From Paraneptunicella aestuarii (GTDB lineage: Bacteria; Pseudomonadota; Gammaproteobacteria; Enterobacterales; Alteromonadaceae), in assembly GCF_019900845.1 (NCBI RefSeq), contig NZ_CP074570.1:3906001-3970000 (forward strand): a stretch of DNA of 64,000 nucleotides, written 5' to 3'. The notes under the pieces are model-generated. The model made no database searches. It had not been told where the DNA came from and saw only the letters and a list, made by a program, of their open reading frames with translations. A program made the position numbers and the translations under genes. Below are positions 54,459 to 64,000 of the stretch, piece by piece (the first letter of the stretch is position 1; each line of letters starts with the position of its first letter).

Positions 54459-56297
54459 ATGGCAAGCAAGCAGTCTCAGATAAAACTCCTCATTGCTAAA
54501 GGCAAAGAGCAAGGTTATCTCACATTTTCAGAGGTCAATGACCACCTTCCACAAGATATTGTCGATTCAGACCAGATTGAAGACATTATCAGAATGATCA
54601 ACGACATGGGTATTCAGGTATTTGAAAATGCGCCTGATGCCGATGAATTGTTGATGCAAGAGACTACCACTGACGAAGAAGTGGCAGAAGCTGCAGCACA
54701 AGCTTTAGCTACGGTTGAAAGCGAAATCGGACGCACCACTGACCCGGTACGCATGTATATGCGTGAAATGGGTACGGTTGAGCTATTGACCCGAGAAGGG
54801 GAAATTGAAATAGCCAAACGTATTGAAGATGGTATCAATCAGGTTCAATGCTCTGTTGCTGAATACCCTGAAGCAATTACTTATTTGCTGGATCAGTGGG
54901 ATCTATACGAAGCGGAAGAAATTCGTCTAAGCGATATTATTCTGGGCTTCATTGATCCAAATGAAGAACAGGATCTCGCTCCAACGGCCACTCATATCGG
55001 CTCTGAGTTATCACAAAAAGATTTGGATGACGAAGATGATGATGAGGACGAGGATGACGACAACAACGAAGAAGAAGAAGATAACAGCATAGATCCTGAA
55101 GTCGCGAGAGTGAAGTTCTCACAATTGAGAGTTCAGTACGATAAAACACGCTCTGTGATTTCAAGCAAAGGTCGTTCTCATAATGATGCGAAGAAAGAAA
55201 TTGCAGAATTAAGCGATATCTTCAAAGAATTTCGTCTGGTTCCAAAACAGTTCGACCGCATGGTGCGTAATATGCGCGACATGATGGATCGCGTTCGTGT
55301 ACAAGAGCGTTTGGTTATGAAATTCTGTGTAGCCAACGCGAAAATGCCGAAAAAAGATTTCATCCAGATGTTTGCAGGCAACGAAACATCGACTGATTGG
55401 CTAAGAGCAGCGATTTCTTCTGGTGCTGAATTTTCCGAAATGCTGGAAAGTCTTCAAGAAGAAATTGAACGTTGCATCAGCAAAATCAATCAGGTGGAAG
55501 AAGAAACCGGCCTGTGTATAGAAGACATCAAAGACATTAACCGTCGTATGTCTATCGGTGAAGCGAAAGCTCGTCGTGCTAAAAAGGAAATGGTTGAAGC
55601 CAACTTACGTTTGGTTATCTCCATTGCCAAGAAATACACCAACAGAGGTTTGCAATTCCTGGATTTGATTCAGGAAGGTAACATCGGTTTGATGAAAGCC
55701 GTAGACAAGTTTGAATACCGTCGCGGTTACAAGTTCTCAACCTATGCAACATGGTGGATCCGTCAGGCGATTACTCGTTCCATTGCGGATCAGGCTCGTA
55801 CTATTCGTATTCCGGTTCATATGATTGAAACTATCAACAAGTTGAACCGTATTTCTCGTCAAATGCTGCAGGAAATCGGTCGTGAACCCACACCTGAGGA
55901 ATTGTCTGAGCGCATGATGATGCCAGAAGACAAAATCCGTAAAGTGCTTAAAATCGCGAAAGAACCTATTTCAATGGAGACACCAATCGGTGATGATGAA
56001 GATTCGCATTTAGGTGATTTCATTGAGGACAATACCATTGTCCAACCGTTGGATTCAGCTACAGGCCACAACCTGAAACTGGCAACACAAGATGTATTGG
56101 CTGGTTTGACCGCAAGAGAAGCAAAAGTATTGCGCATGCGCTTTGGTATCGACATGAACACTGACCACACTTTGGAAGAAGTGGGTAAACAGTTCGACGT
56201 TACTCGTGAGCGTATTCGTCAAATTGAAGCAAAAGCATTACGTAAATTGCGTCATCCAAGCCGTTCAGAGCAACTACGTAGCTTCCTGGACGAGTAA
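54459..56297 (+). CDS. rpoD: RNA polymerase primary sigma factor RpoD
   Basis: 612 residues, in the size range of gammaproteobacterial RpoD. Region 1.1 lies at the start ([20 protein letters not shown]), region 1.2 is [21 protein letters not shown], and a non-conserved region carries a very acidic run of Asp and Glu (about residues 190-210). Region 2 includes [20 protein letters not shown], region 3 [14 protein letters not shown], region 4 [20 protein letters not shown]. It directs housekeeping transcription. A terminator follows 26 bp after the stop. Confidence 0.98.
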   Translation: MASKQSQIKLLIAKGKEQGYLTFSEVNDHLPQDIVDSDQIEDIIRMINDMGIQVFENAPDADELLMQETTTDEEVAEAAAQALATVESEIGRTTDPVRMYMREMGTVELLTREGEIEIAKRIEDGINQVQCSVAEYPEAITYLLDQWDLYEAEEIRLSDIILGFIDPNEEQDLAPTATHIGSELSQKDLDDEDDDEDEDDDNNEEEEDNSIDPEVARVKFSQLRVQYDKTRSVISSKGRSHNDAKKEIAELSDIFKEFRLVPKQFDRMVRNMRDMMDRVRVQERLVMKFCVANAKMPKKDFIQMFAGNETSTDWLRAAISSGAEFSEMLESLQEEIERCISKINQVEEETGLCIEDIKDINRRMSIGEAKARRAKKEMVEANLRLVISIAKKYTNRGLQFLDLIQEGNIGLMKAVDKFEYRRGYKFSTYATWWIRQAITRSIADQARTIRIPVHMIETINKLNRISRQMLQEIGREPTPEELSERMMMPEDKIRKVLKIAKEPISMETPIGDDEDSHLGDFIEDNTIVQPLDSATGHNLKLATQDVLAGLTAREAKVLRMRFGIDMNTDHTLEEVGKQFDVTRERIRQIEAKALRKLRHPSRSEQLRSFLDE

Positions 56298-56323
56298 AAA
56301 AACGCAAATCAATGTACCTATCT

Positions 56324-56351
56324 AAAAGACGGCCTCAAGGTCGTCTTTTTT
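56324..56351 (+). terminator. Rho-independent terminator after rpoD
   Basis: AAAAGACG (56324-56331) pairs with CGTCTTTT (56342-56349), extended inward by further pairs CC/GG, and followed by TTTTATT. It closes the rpsU-dnaG-rpoD block. Confidence 0.9.
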
Positions 56352-56565
56352 ATTATGCCCCCAAAATCCTACGAAATCCCCCTTCAACAAAATAGAAATA
56401 TCGTCGTAGAGTCGGAAACTACAGCGATTTAAATGTATCCCTCTCTCACTTTCTAAAAAATATTCAGACAGATAGCTCAAAAAGCGCAATAAATTTAAAT
56501 ATATCCTAAACTTAAGGTTGGTATTAAGCACAATCTTGGTAAGAGATAGATGTGACGCATTGAGA

Positions 56566-59500
56566 ATGAAACCACTAAAATTAAGAAACATATTAATTCT
56601 TCCATTCAGCATACTCATTTTAACGTTTTCGTTATTAGTCGGAATACAATCTATTCGCAGTAATGAGGTTTCAATCGAAAACCAAATGCGAGAGATCATG
56701 CTGGATACGAATCAGATGATAATGACAGAAATCAATCATCGTCTCATCGTTCCAGAACAGCTTAACGAAGCAAACCGCGACTTCATCAAGAAATATCCAC
56801 CACAGGAAAACCCCGAACAAATTAATGCCCTGATGCTCAATCAACTTGTGTCATTTAAGGGAGTCGATGCAGTGTATTACAGTTCCAGAGATAACTGGTT
56901 CACTGGTTATGCTCGTTTTGGGGACAACCTGGTTCATATGTACGCCAATGAAGAAACCAATTTCAGCATTCATTTTGATCGCCTGGATAAACAGCTTAAA
57001 GCGTCTAATACCATAGAAAAAGCACCCGATTTCTACGCTACTCATACTCCTTGGTATAAAGATGCCAGCATTAATGCCTCGAATGGTTGGGGGGAAGTCT
57101 TTTCCTACTACGCTTTCCCCACCCTTGCCTTACCTAACAGTATCCGCGTCACCGATGACAAAAATCAGGTCACAGGGGTCATTGGCAATAACCTGTTCCT
57201 GGATAATCTCGGCGACTTCCTACGTGACTTATTTAAAAGCCGCACAGGTAGCGCTTTCATCATAGAACCAAATGGTGCCTTAATCGGTAGTTCAACCCTT
57301 TATCGTCCCTATATTTTCAACAACGGCAACATCGCTCAAATCAATGCCAATACCAGTCAGGATGCAGTTATTCAATCCGGGATGGAAGTATTTAAAGATA
57401 ATTACTTGCAGCCTCTTAATGAAGAACCTCATATTCAATCCATTGAAATTGACGGCAAACCTTACCAACTCGGCATCTTTAACCTGAATCACGGTAGCAA
57501 GGTTAATTGGTATCTATTTGTATTTTTGTCACAACAAAGCATTTTGGAACAAGCCAACGAAAGCATAAAACAGTCTATCGCCACGATTATTGGAGGCATG
57601 CTGCTCACCATTGCCCTGGCCACCTTCCTGGCGAATCGCATCTCGGTTCCCATTTCCCGGTTAAATGATCGCATTAGAGCATGGCGGGATAATCCGGGAT
57701 TAACGGTGAATCTTGATAACGAAACCTATCCATTTAAGGAAATCCAGCAACTGTCTGACTCAACCTTTCAAATGCAGCGAAGAATTACCAGCGCCTTACA
57801 GGAATTAAGAAAGAAAATCACTGAAAATCAGCACTTTATAACCGAAATTGAAAAACTGGCGATGGTGGCAGAGAACACCGATGACATGGTGTTAATTTGT
57901 AATGACAAACAACAAATTGAATGGGCTAACGAAAGCTTTTTAACCCAATATGGCCTGTCGTTAAGCAATGTTTTCGACAAAAACGCCTTCGATTTACTCA
58001 CCCCTCCCGATACCAGCAAAGAAGACATTAAACGCCTGGAAGTACAGCTGGAAATTGAAGGTAGTGCCAGTGTTCAACAGGTTCACTACGACCACAATGG
58101 CTCTCCCCATTGGGTTTTGCTCAACATTCACCAGATTAAGGGCAATACAGGCGAAGTACAGCACTATATTCACATCATGCAAGATATTACCGCTCAAAAG
58201 AACTACGAGCAGGAACTGACCAAGTGGAAAACCGTGTTCTATGCGGCAGACTGGGGTATTGCCATTTCCGAAGGTGAAAGCATGAACTTGTCATTAGCCA
58301 ATCCGGCTTTTGCCAAATTGCACGGTTTTGAGCTCAACGAACTGGTCGACATGCATGCCAAACAGTTCTACCCCGATGATGTATTCAACACCATTAAAAG
58401 CTACATTGAAGTGGCCAAAAAAACCGGTTCAGTCACCTTTGAAACCGAGCACATTAACAAAGAAAACGTGCGTTTTCCTGTGCTGCAAAACATCTCGATA
58501 TTCCACGACCAGCAAGGTGAAATTCGCGGTCTGATCTTCTCTGTACAAGATATTTCCGAGAGTAAATCCTTGCACTCACAGCTTGTTCAGTCGCAAAAAA
58601 TGGAAGCGATGGGAACGCTGGCAGGCGGCATGGCGCACGACTTTAACAACATTCTCGCTTCGATTATGGGTAATGCTGAACTGAGTACCATTTATATCTC
58701 CCAGCTTGAACAGCTCACAGAAAGTAAGCCCATACATGACTTGTCGGAACGCCTGGAAGGCATTATTAAATCCTGTAATCGGGCATCGGACTTAACCAAC
58801 AAAATATTATCGTACAGTCGCATGGATTCGCCTGATTTTGAAAACCTGCACCTGTCGGATGTATTAAAAGAATCCGTGGCAATGGTTGAACCAATGTTGC
58901 CAGCCAACATCACAATTCAGCAAAACCTGCAAACAGAACTCGATAGCGTTCTGGGCAATGCATCACAATTGCAACAGGTATTTGTGAACCTGATGACTAA
59001 CGCTTTCCACGCAATTCAGTCGATACATCGTAAAAATGGTATGGTAACCATCGAAATGAGCAATGTTACCAACCTCGAAGGGCAAATACTGGTTCAACTG
59101 AGATTTAAAGACAACGGCTGCGGTATTCCAAAAGCCTCTCTGGCGCATGTTTTCGACCCCTTCTTCACCACAAAGGAAAAAGGCAAAGGAACTGGTTTAG
59201 GGTTATCGGTGGTCACCGGTATTTTGCGTGCTCATAGTGTAGAGATAAAAGTCGAAAGCCAGGAAAAAGAAGGTACTGAATTTATTCTGTCTTTCCCAAT
59301 GAGTACCTTCTCCCAAGCCACAAAAGAAAAGGAAAACAATAAGGTGGTAGATATCATAGGACTTGGGAACCCACATATTGTTATGGTTGATGATGAACAT
59401 ACAATCACCGAAGTATGGGGACAAATCCTGAGTCAGAAGAAATTTCAAGTCACCACCTTCAATCAGCCTGAAAAGGCATGGGAATATATTCAAACTCACC

Positions 59501-59763
59501 ACGAAAGCATTGATCTTCTGCTCTCCGACTATGATATGAAAGTGATGACGGGTGCTGAGCTGTGTGCCAAAACCCGTAAAATTTGCCCTACTCTGCCGAT
59601 CATCATGCTGACTGGCTTCTCTGAACAAATGGATGAAAAACGAGCTAAAAAAATTGGCATAAAACGTTTATTACTTAAGCCCATTACGCTTAAAGCTTTA
59701 CTGGAAGCGATTACCTCGGCCTTATCAGAGAAGCCTTCGGAAACAGAAAGTGAAACAGCCTGA
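56566..59763 (+). CDS. Hybrid sensor histidine kinase with Cache, PAS and receiver domains
   Basis: 1065 residues from ATG 56566; a TTG sixteen codons earlier is less likely. Membrane helix at about 10-30, a large periplasmic double-Cache-like sensor domain (about 40-335), a second helix (near 340-362), HAMP, two PAS domains (about 425-545 and 550-675), HisKA with His691 in GGMAHDFNNILASI, HATPase with DNGCGI and GTGLGLSVV, and a C-terminal receiver domain with Asp988 in LLLSDYDM. No output regulator gene adjoins it. The signal could be a small organic ligand, as for other Cache sensors. Confidence 0.92.
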   Translation: MKPLKLRNILILPFSILILTFSLLVGIQSIRSNEVSIENQMREIMLDTNQMIMTEINHRLIVPEQLNEANRDFIKKYPPQENPEQINALMLNQLVSFKGVDAVYYSSRDNWFTGYARFGDNLVHMYANEETNFSIHFDRLDKQLKASNTIEKAPDFYATHTPWYKDASINASNGWGEVFSYYAFPTLALPNSIRVTDDKNQVTGVIGNNLFLDNLGDFLRDLFKSRTGSAFIIEPNGALIGSSTLYRPYIFNNGNIAQINANTSQDAVIQSGMEVFKDNYLQPLNEEPHIQSIEIDGKPYQLGIFNLNHGSKVNWYLFVFLSQQSILEQANESIKQSIATIIGGMLLTIALATFLANRISVPISRLNDRIRAWRDNPGLTVNLDNETYPFKEIQQLSDSTFQMQRRITSALQELRKKITENQHFITEIEKLAMVAENTDDMVLICNDKQQIEWANESFLTQYGLSLSNVFDKNAFDLLTPPDTSKEDIKRLEVQLEIEGSASVQQVHYDHNGSPHWVLLNIHQIKGNTGEVQHYIHIMQDITAQKNYEQELTKWKTVFYAADWGIAISEGESMNLSLANPAFAKLHGFELNELVDMHAKQFYPDDVFNTIKSYIEVAKKTGSVTFETEHINKENVRFPVLQNISIFHDQQGEIRGLIFSVQDISESKSLHSQLVQSQKMEAMGTLAGGMAHDFNNILASIMGNAELSTIYISQLEQLTESKPIHDLSERLEGIIKSCNRASDLTNKILSYSRMDSPDFENLHLSDVLKESVAMVEPMLPANITIQQNLQTELDSVLGNASQLQQVFVNLMTNAFHAIQSIHRKNGMVTIEMSNVTNLEGQILVQLRFKDNGCGIPKASLAHVFDPFFTTKEKGKGTGLGLSVVTGILRAHSVEIKVESQEKEGTEFILSFPMSTFSQATKEKENNKVVDIIGLGNPHIVMVDDEHTITEVWGQILSQKKFQVTTFNQPEKAWEYIQTHHESIDLLLSDYDMKVMTGAELCAKTRKICPTLPIIMLTGFSEQMDEKRAKKIGIKRLLLKPITLKALLEAITSALSEKPSETESETA

Positions 59764-59923
59764 ACATTATCAAGATAAGCGTGCATAACCGTGGGCGGCT
59801 GATAATTCTGAGTAGCAATTTAGTGGTCAAACCAATTTAACCAGAGAATGGCAATATCTCATTTGCACTTAAAGCAAAATTCCAGTTTAATATCAGGAAA
59901 AACAAAGATGTAGCACTTCTATT

Positions 59924-60454
59924 TTGCGATACCTTACAATCCTAGCCAGCGTATTCCTACTCTCAGCCTGTTCAGGAGATTCCCCCTCGGAACCCATGTG
60001 CCGAATCAATCAGGATTTTTATGAAGATATATCCTCAAATGCAGGATGTATTGTTCGAGTTGGAGACCGCATTCTAAGCCTGACCAATCGAAAAAGTAGC
60101 AAATTCGATATTCCAGGCGGCAATATGATTGTAGGTGAATCTGCGCAATGCACCGCGCACAGAGAAACCTGGGAAGAAACCGGTTTCAACGTAGAAGTAG
60201 GTGAGTATCTGGGTACAAGCCCGAAAGGATTTCGTTTCTATGCCTGCGAACTGGACGATGATTTTGGTGGCAAAGTACAAAAGTTCCCGGTTCCTGATTG
60301 GGCACAATTTGAAGTCGTCAGTATTCAACTGGTTGATCCATTTATTACCTCGCCGAAAGAATGGCGCTTCCCTGATCAGGTAGTTCAAATCAGAGACATG
60401 TTTAATCATATTGGAAGTGAAGAACATAAAGCTCATAACACCTCCAATCAGTAG
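59924..60454 (+). CDS. Nudix hydrolase with lipoprotein signal peptide
   Basis: 176 residues from a TTG start; no ATG fits and the ribosome-binding site is weak, so the start is uncertain. Lipoprotein signal VFLLSAC (Cys16). The Nudix box is complete: GGNMIVGESAQCTAHRETWEETGF, that is G-x5-E-x7-RExxEExGF. Nudix enzymes hydrolyse nucleoside diphosphates linked to other groups. A periplasm-side, lipid-anchored Nudix protein is uncommon because most are cytosolic. It may process extracellular nucleotide or dinucleotide compounds. It lies 42 bp upstream of a beta-lactamase-fold gene, probably co-transcribed. Confidence 0.85.
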   Translation: MRYLTILASVFLLSACSGDSPSEPMCRINQDFYEDISSNAGCIVRVGDRILSLTNRKSSKFDIPGGNMIVGESAQCTAHRETWEETGFNVEVGEYLGTSPKGFRFYACELDDDFGGKVQKFPVPDWAQFEVVSIQLVDPFITSPKEWRFPDQVVQIRDMFNHIGSEEHKAHNTSNQ

Positions 60455-60496
60455 TTGTCCTAAAGAAGTAGTAATCAAAAATAAGCGTTTAACACA

Positions 60497-61738
60497 ATGG
60501 AATATGTAAAGAAAATCGCAGGCGTATGCCTGTTCATCCTCATTTGGTCAGTAATTTCAGTCTATGGAGGGCTATCAGGTTGGTGGTTGAAACCCATCGC
60601 TCCCCCTAATGATGCAGAACAATTCTTCTCTTCAACCGTGGAACTGATAGAACAAAATACCAAGGGAAATATCGCATTTGCCTTGATAGAAAACGGCGAA
60701 GTGGCAAAAGAATATTTCGTCAGTAAAGACCAGCATATTGATAGAAATTCCCTGTTTCCAACGGCATCGTTCAGTAAATGGATGACCGCTTACGGCGTGA
60801 TGAAGTTAATAGAACAAGGGAAAATTGACCTCGACCAACCGATTTCCAACTACCTGACCCGCTGGAGTCTACCCAGTAGTGAGTTTGGTTCAGAAAAAGT
60901 TACGGTTCGTCATCTGCTTAGCCACACATCAGGCTTAACCGACAAACTAGGGTTTGCAGATTATCGACCAAACGAAACCATGCCTTCTTTGATTGAATCC
61001 CTTAACCAACCTAAAGCAAGCAGCGGAAAACAAGTTAAGATAACGCTTGGCGTTCCGGTTGGCGAAGAATGGATTTACTCTGGCGGCGGCTATTTGATCC
61101 TGCAATTACTTATCGAAGAAGTCACTCAACAAGGGTTTGCTGAATACATGCAACAAGCCGTGTTCGCCCCCTTATCCATGCAACGTTCAAACTATGATTT
61201 CATCGGTTCTCACGAGAATATTTCGAATTTCTACGACCAGGAAGGCAACCCATCGGAGATGTATCAATATGCCTCCAGCGCAGCCACAGGGCTTTCCTCT
61301 TCTATCGCCGATTTAACCCGATTTGTGCAAGCCAACATACATCCAGCACAACAGAACGGTGCAATAAGCAAGAATACGATTGATAGCATGCGAACTCCTC
61401 TTGGCCACAAACTAGGCGCTGATATTTGGGGATTAGGCGTCATGTTATATGCACCAACAGCCAGTGGTGATTATGTTTATGGACACGATGGCAGTAACGA
61501 ACCGGCAATCAATAGCGCGGTTCGAATCAACCCGGAAACGGGCGATGCGGTTATAGTTCTGGCATCCGGCAATAAAACATTGGCATCCACCATCGGCTAT
61601 CACTGGGTATTGTGGCAAACCGGCTATCCAGATTTTCTCGCCTTCGAAGCCGCTTTGCAGAGTGCATTTCAGCCCTGGGCAATTGGCAGCCTGTTGATTA
61701 TTTTGTTGATGAGCATTCTGTTTATCCGAAGAAGATAG
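60497..61738 (+). CDS. Membrane-anchored serine beta-lactamase-fold hydrolase
   Basis: 413 residues. A membrane helix at about 5-25, a periplasmic class C beta-lactamase/esterase-like domain, and a second helix at the end (about 393-410). The catalytic SxxK is Ser91-Lys94 in TASFSKWMTAYG; the YxN position is Tyr194-Ser-Gly, as in esterases of the family. The third motif is probably HDGSNEP near 331-337. Such proteins are usually peptidases or esterases rather than true beta-lactamases. Its 3' end faces the chemotaxis receptor gene across a terminator. Confidence 0.88.
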   Translation: MEYVKKIAGVCLFILIWSVISVYGGLSGWWLKPIAPPNDAEQFFSSTVELIEQNTKGNIAFALIENGEVAKEYFVSKDQHIDRNSLFPTASFSKWMTAYGVMKLIEQGKIDLDQPISNYLTRWSLPSSEFGSEKVTVRHLLSHTSGLTDKLGFADYRPNETMPSLIESLNQPKASSGKQVKITLGVPVGEEWIYSGGGYLILQLLIEEVTQQGFAEYMQQAVFAPLSMQRSNYDFIGSHENISNFYDQEGNPSEMYQYASSAATGLSSSIADLTRFVQANIHPAQQNGAISKNTIDSMRTPLGHKLGADIWGLGVMLYAPTASGDYVYGHDGSNEPAINSAVRINPETGDAVIVLASGNKTLASTIGYHWVLWQTGYPDFLAFEAALQSAFQPWAIGSLLIILLMSILFIRRR

Positions 61739-61762
61739 CAACAAATCTCATCTAAAGAGAAA

Positions 61763-61782
61763 AAGGCCACGCTCGTGGCCTT
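61763..61782. terminator. Bidirectional hairpin terminator
   Basis: AAGGCCACG, CT, CGTGGCCTT: a perfect 9-bp stem. The minus-strand side continues TTTCTC, so it serves mainly the chemotaxis receptor gene; the plus side has only a short T run. Confidence 0.85.
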
Positions 61783-61801
61783 ATCTCCATTCCCCAAAGT
61801 A

Positions 61802-63715
61802 TCAGGAACGATAAGAAGCCACTTGAGCGTCAAGCTGTCCAGACAAGCGCTGTAAAATATCACTGGCTTTCGCAACTTCATTGGAAGCCGCAACGCTTTC
61901 TTCTGTCTCACGTTGAATTTGTCTCAAATTTTGACTGATATTTTGCGCTACCTGAGCCTGCTCTTCTGTCGCTGTCGCCACCTGATTATTGATACCGCGT
62001 AACTGAGAAATCCCACGAGTGATACTAACCAAGGCTTGCTCTGCCGCGAGCATGGAATCAACGCCTTGTTGCGCCTGACCTTTACTGTCACCCATTAAAG
62101 CCACGGCTTTATTGGCTTCTTTTTGCAATTCATCAATGGTACGTTGAATCTCTTCTGTTGATTCAGCTGTACGTTTCGCCAGCGCTCTTACTTCGTCCGC
62201 AACCACCGCAAAACCACGCCCCATTTCACCGGCACGGGCGGCTTCAATAGCCGCATTTAAGGCAAGCAAATTGGTTTGGTCAGATACGCCTCGAATCACT
62301 TCTAAGACACCACCGATCGCTACCGTATGTTGCGCTAGCTTATCCACAACACTCGCCACCCTATCAACGTGACCAGAAAGCTGCTCAATAGAAGCTTTAG
62401 CCTTCAGAGACACATCTTGCCCTTGGGCACTGGCCTGTTCCAGCTCATTGGCAGTATCGGCAGCGGCATGAGCATTACTCGCTACTTCATTAACCGACTC
62501 GCCCATTTGACTAATCGCTACCACGACGTCTTCGGTATGAGTCGATTGCTGCTTACCTCTAGCCAAAAATAATTGCGCAGACTCAGCCACTCTGTCAGCT
62601 TCGCTACGAAGTCCATTACTGGTATTCGCCACTTCTTCCACTGTCTTTTGGATCTTGCTGACAAACGCATTGAATCCTTTTTGTAGCGCCACTAACTCTT
62701 CCGCTTGCTGTTCTTCCAATCGAATATCCAGGTTCGCTTCTGCCTTACCCAATTCAGCAAAAACATTTGCTAATTGAGTAATAGGTTTCGTCACCCTGTT
62801 AGCTGACCAAAATGCCATTACAGTAAAGCCAACGGCGACCACCAATATCCACAACAACATTTGTGTCAGGTTATCGTTTAACTCGGCAAAGACCTCACTT
62901 TCAGGCACCTGAGCCACAACATACCACCCCGCAGATTCAATATAACTACTGGCTATGTATGTGCTCTCTCCCTCAATATCGGTCTTTTTGAGAGTGAATG
63001 CTCGCTTACCTAAAAGGCTTTTACTAACATCGTTGCCATATAAGCCAGAAATATCGGTATTCAGTAATTTGCTGTTCTTATGGATCTGGATCATGCCGGC
63101 ATGATCAACCAAGTAAACAAATCCGGTTTTCGCAATTTTGAAACTGTTCAGCATCTCAACCATTTGGTTAACTGAACGCCCAAAGCCCGCCAACATGCGT
63201 CCATCTGTTTGCTGGTAATTAACAAATAGCTTGGTCACACCATCCTCGGTGTATAAGCTTTTCATGCTCGATTGTCCGCTATCACGAAATGCAAAAAACC
63301 AGCTATCGTATTGGTCATTTTGCAACACGCGCAAAAAGCCCCCCTGATTCCAATAACGCGCTGTTTGGCGATCGGCTACCGAGACGTTGGTCAGGTCATA
63401 TTGCTTTTGCAAGTGATTCAGGTATCGGATCAGCTTAGCCTCCTGATCAGCAGGATAGCCCGCCTTGTACCAATCCAGAATAAATTCATCTTGTGCTAAT
63501 TGCTGAGTCGCATTTTGTAAAAGAGAGATTTCTTTATCGATTTGATTTCGGATCTGCCAAAGAATATTGGGTAATTCAACTTCCTGTAAGCGCTCCGACA
63601 CCATATTTCTTGAGGATAGCTGCCCAATTAAACCAACCATTAGGGTTGAACTGATAACAGCGACTAATAACGACAATGTGAGTTTTTGTTTTATCGATAA
63701 AGCAGATAAATTCAT
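61802..63715 (-). CDS. Methyl-accepting chemotaxis protein with Cache sensor
   Basis: 637 residues from ATG 63715; a longer reading upstream is not signal-like. Membrane helix at about 10-30, a periplasmic Cache-type sensor domain (to about 280), a second helix (about 285-305), HAMP, and the cytosolic signalling hairpin with [33 protein letters not shown] at the tip. It controls swimming through CheA and CheW, encoded elsewhere. The final residues lack an NWETF-type CheR tether. Confidence 0.93.
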   Translation of the reverse strand: MNLSALSIKQKLTLSLLVAVISSTLMVGLIGQLSSRNMVSERLQEVELPNILWQIRNQIDKEISLLQNATQQLAQDEFILDWYKAGYPADQEAKLIRYLNHLQKQYDLTNVSVADRQTARYWNQGGFLRVLQNDQYDSWFFAFRDSGQSSMKSLYTEDGVTKLFVNYQQTDGRMLAGFGRSVNQMVEMLNSFKIAKTGFVYLVDHAGMIQIHKNSKLLNTDISGLYGNDVSKSLLGKRAFTLKKTDIEGESTYIASSYIESAGWYVVAQVPESEVFAELNDNLTQMLLWILVVAVGFTVMAFWSANRVTKPITQLANVFAELGKAEANLDIRLEEQQAEELVALQKGFNAFVSKIQKTVEEVANTSNGLRSEADRVAESAQLFLARGKQQSTHTEDVVVAISQMGESVNEVASNAHAAADTANELEQASAQGQDVSLKAKASIEQLSGHVDRVASVVDKLAQHTVAIGGVLEVIRGVSDQTNLLALNAAIEAARAGEMGRGFAVVADEVRALAKRTAESTEEIQRTIDELQKEANKAVALMGDSKGQAQQGVDSMLAAEQALVSITRGISQLRGINNQVATATEEQAQVAQNISQNLRQIQRETEESVAASNEVAKASDILQRLSGQLDAQVASYRS

Positions 63716-63993
63716 ACAATTAGATAACCTTCGTTCAAACAGCTTCCTTTTCAACACTAATATTCCTATCCCCAACCGGGAATTCGACTGACCCTCAACC
63801 TTAAATAAAAAATCGGCTAAAGCAAGTTTTTTAACCGAGCTTTATTTTAGAACCTGAGTTTAACGATCATAAGTGGATAGATATCTACACAATCGGCGCA
63901 AATAAGAGCTGATAAAGTTACTGGCACTTGGCAAGGGTATTCGCTAAACTAATCAACTCATCTGACCACTTAAATATTAACCAGGAGTTACCC

Positions 63994-64000
63994 ATGCCGG
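63994..64000 (+). CDS. Start of a gene cut by the window edge
   Basis: ATG at 63994, with CCAGGAG seven bases upstream, begins a reading frame (Met-Pro) of which only seven bases are in the window. The product cannot be judged. Confidence 0.4.

Noticed and set aside
55020..55090. Frameshift or contamination suspected from the Asp/Glu run in rpoD
   Set aside because: The frame is intact and an acidic non-conserved region lies at this position in gammaproteobacterial RpoD proteins.
60497..61738. Acquired beta-lactamase resistance gene
   Set aside because: The SxxK/YSG layout and two membrane anchors match generic class C-fold peptidases or esterases, and no mobile element adjoins it.

Overview
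The window looks like chromosomal DNA of a marine gammaproteobacterium, most likely of the order Alteromonadales. This is inferred from the rpsU-yqeY-dnaG-rpoD block, the divergent tsaD and folB-folK-uppP genes, a split pntA, rdgC, a TonB-dependent receptor, an ECF sigma/anti-sigma/TonB triplet and moderate G+C. No rRNA, tRNA, prophage or CRISPR array was recognised.

Layout. 0-8.6 kb (minus strand) is a phosphate-response block: phoB, phoR, a PstS-like periplasmic protein and a prolyl-4-hydroxylase-like oxygenase, followed by a large internally duplicated lipoprotein and a TonB-dependent receptor that runs off the left edge. A PhoB-box-like sequence precedes the lipoprotein gene and a weaker one precedes phoB. 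An orphan histidine kinase and rdgC follow (9-11.8 kb), then about 950 bp of very AT-rich DNA without a gene.

12.7-33.5 kb (plus strand) is the centrepiece: about 20 tightly packed genes that look like one biosynthetic gene cluster. A lysine/ornithine N-hydroxylase sits beside a fused cupin + methionyl-tRNA-synthetase-like protein. That pair is the signature of hydrazine synthetases, which make N-N bonds (s56-p1, triacsin, formycin and pyrazofurin pathways). Around it are two DAO-type flavoproteins, four ATP-grasp ligase-like proteins (one with substituted catalytic residues), a DapA-like aldolase with substituted active-site residues, an HMGL-like aldolase, two SDRs, a HAD phosphatase, a sugar mutarotase-like protein, a DapE-like deacylase, a GNAT, a cytosolic periplasmic-binding-protein-fold protein, and a HlyD + MFS exporter. 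No NRPS or PKS is present. I infer a small hydrazine-containing peptide or amino-acid conjugate built by ATP-grasp ligases and exported. The combination is not one I recognise.

33.5-43.5 kb is an accessory stretch: an HDOD protein, a lipoprotein metallopeptidase, an AT-rich two-gene module (SIR2 fused to a P-loop kinase-like domain, overlapping a nucleoside 2-deoxyribosyltransferase-like gene) that looks like a candidate anti-phage system, small hypothetical and secreted proteins, the sigma/anti-sigma/TonB group and a DUF6516-like toxin/HTH pair.

43.6-64 kb is mostly housekeeping: pntB-pntAB-pntAA, a HIT hydrolase, uppP, folK, folB, plsY, tsaD, rpsU, yqeY, dnaG and rpoD. It continues with a hybrid sensor kinase, a Nudix lipoprotein, a membrane-anchored beta-lactamase-fold hydrolase and a chemotaxis receptor. 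A 234-bp MITE-like palindromic element ends 3 bp before the dnaG start codon and appears to provide its ribosome-binding site.
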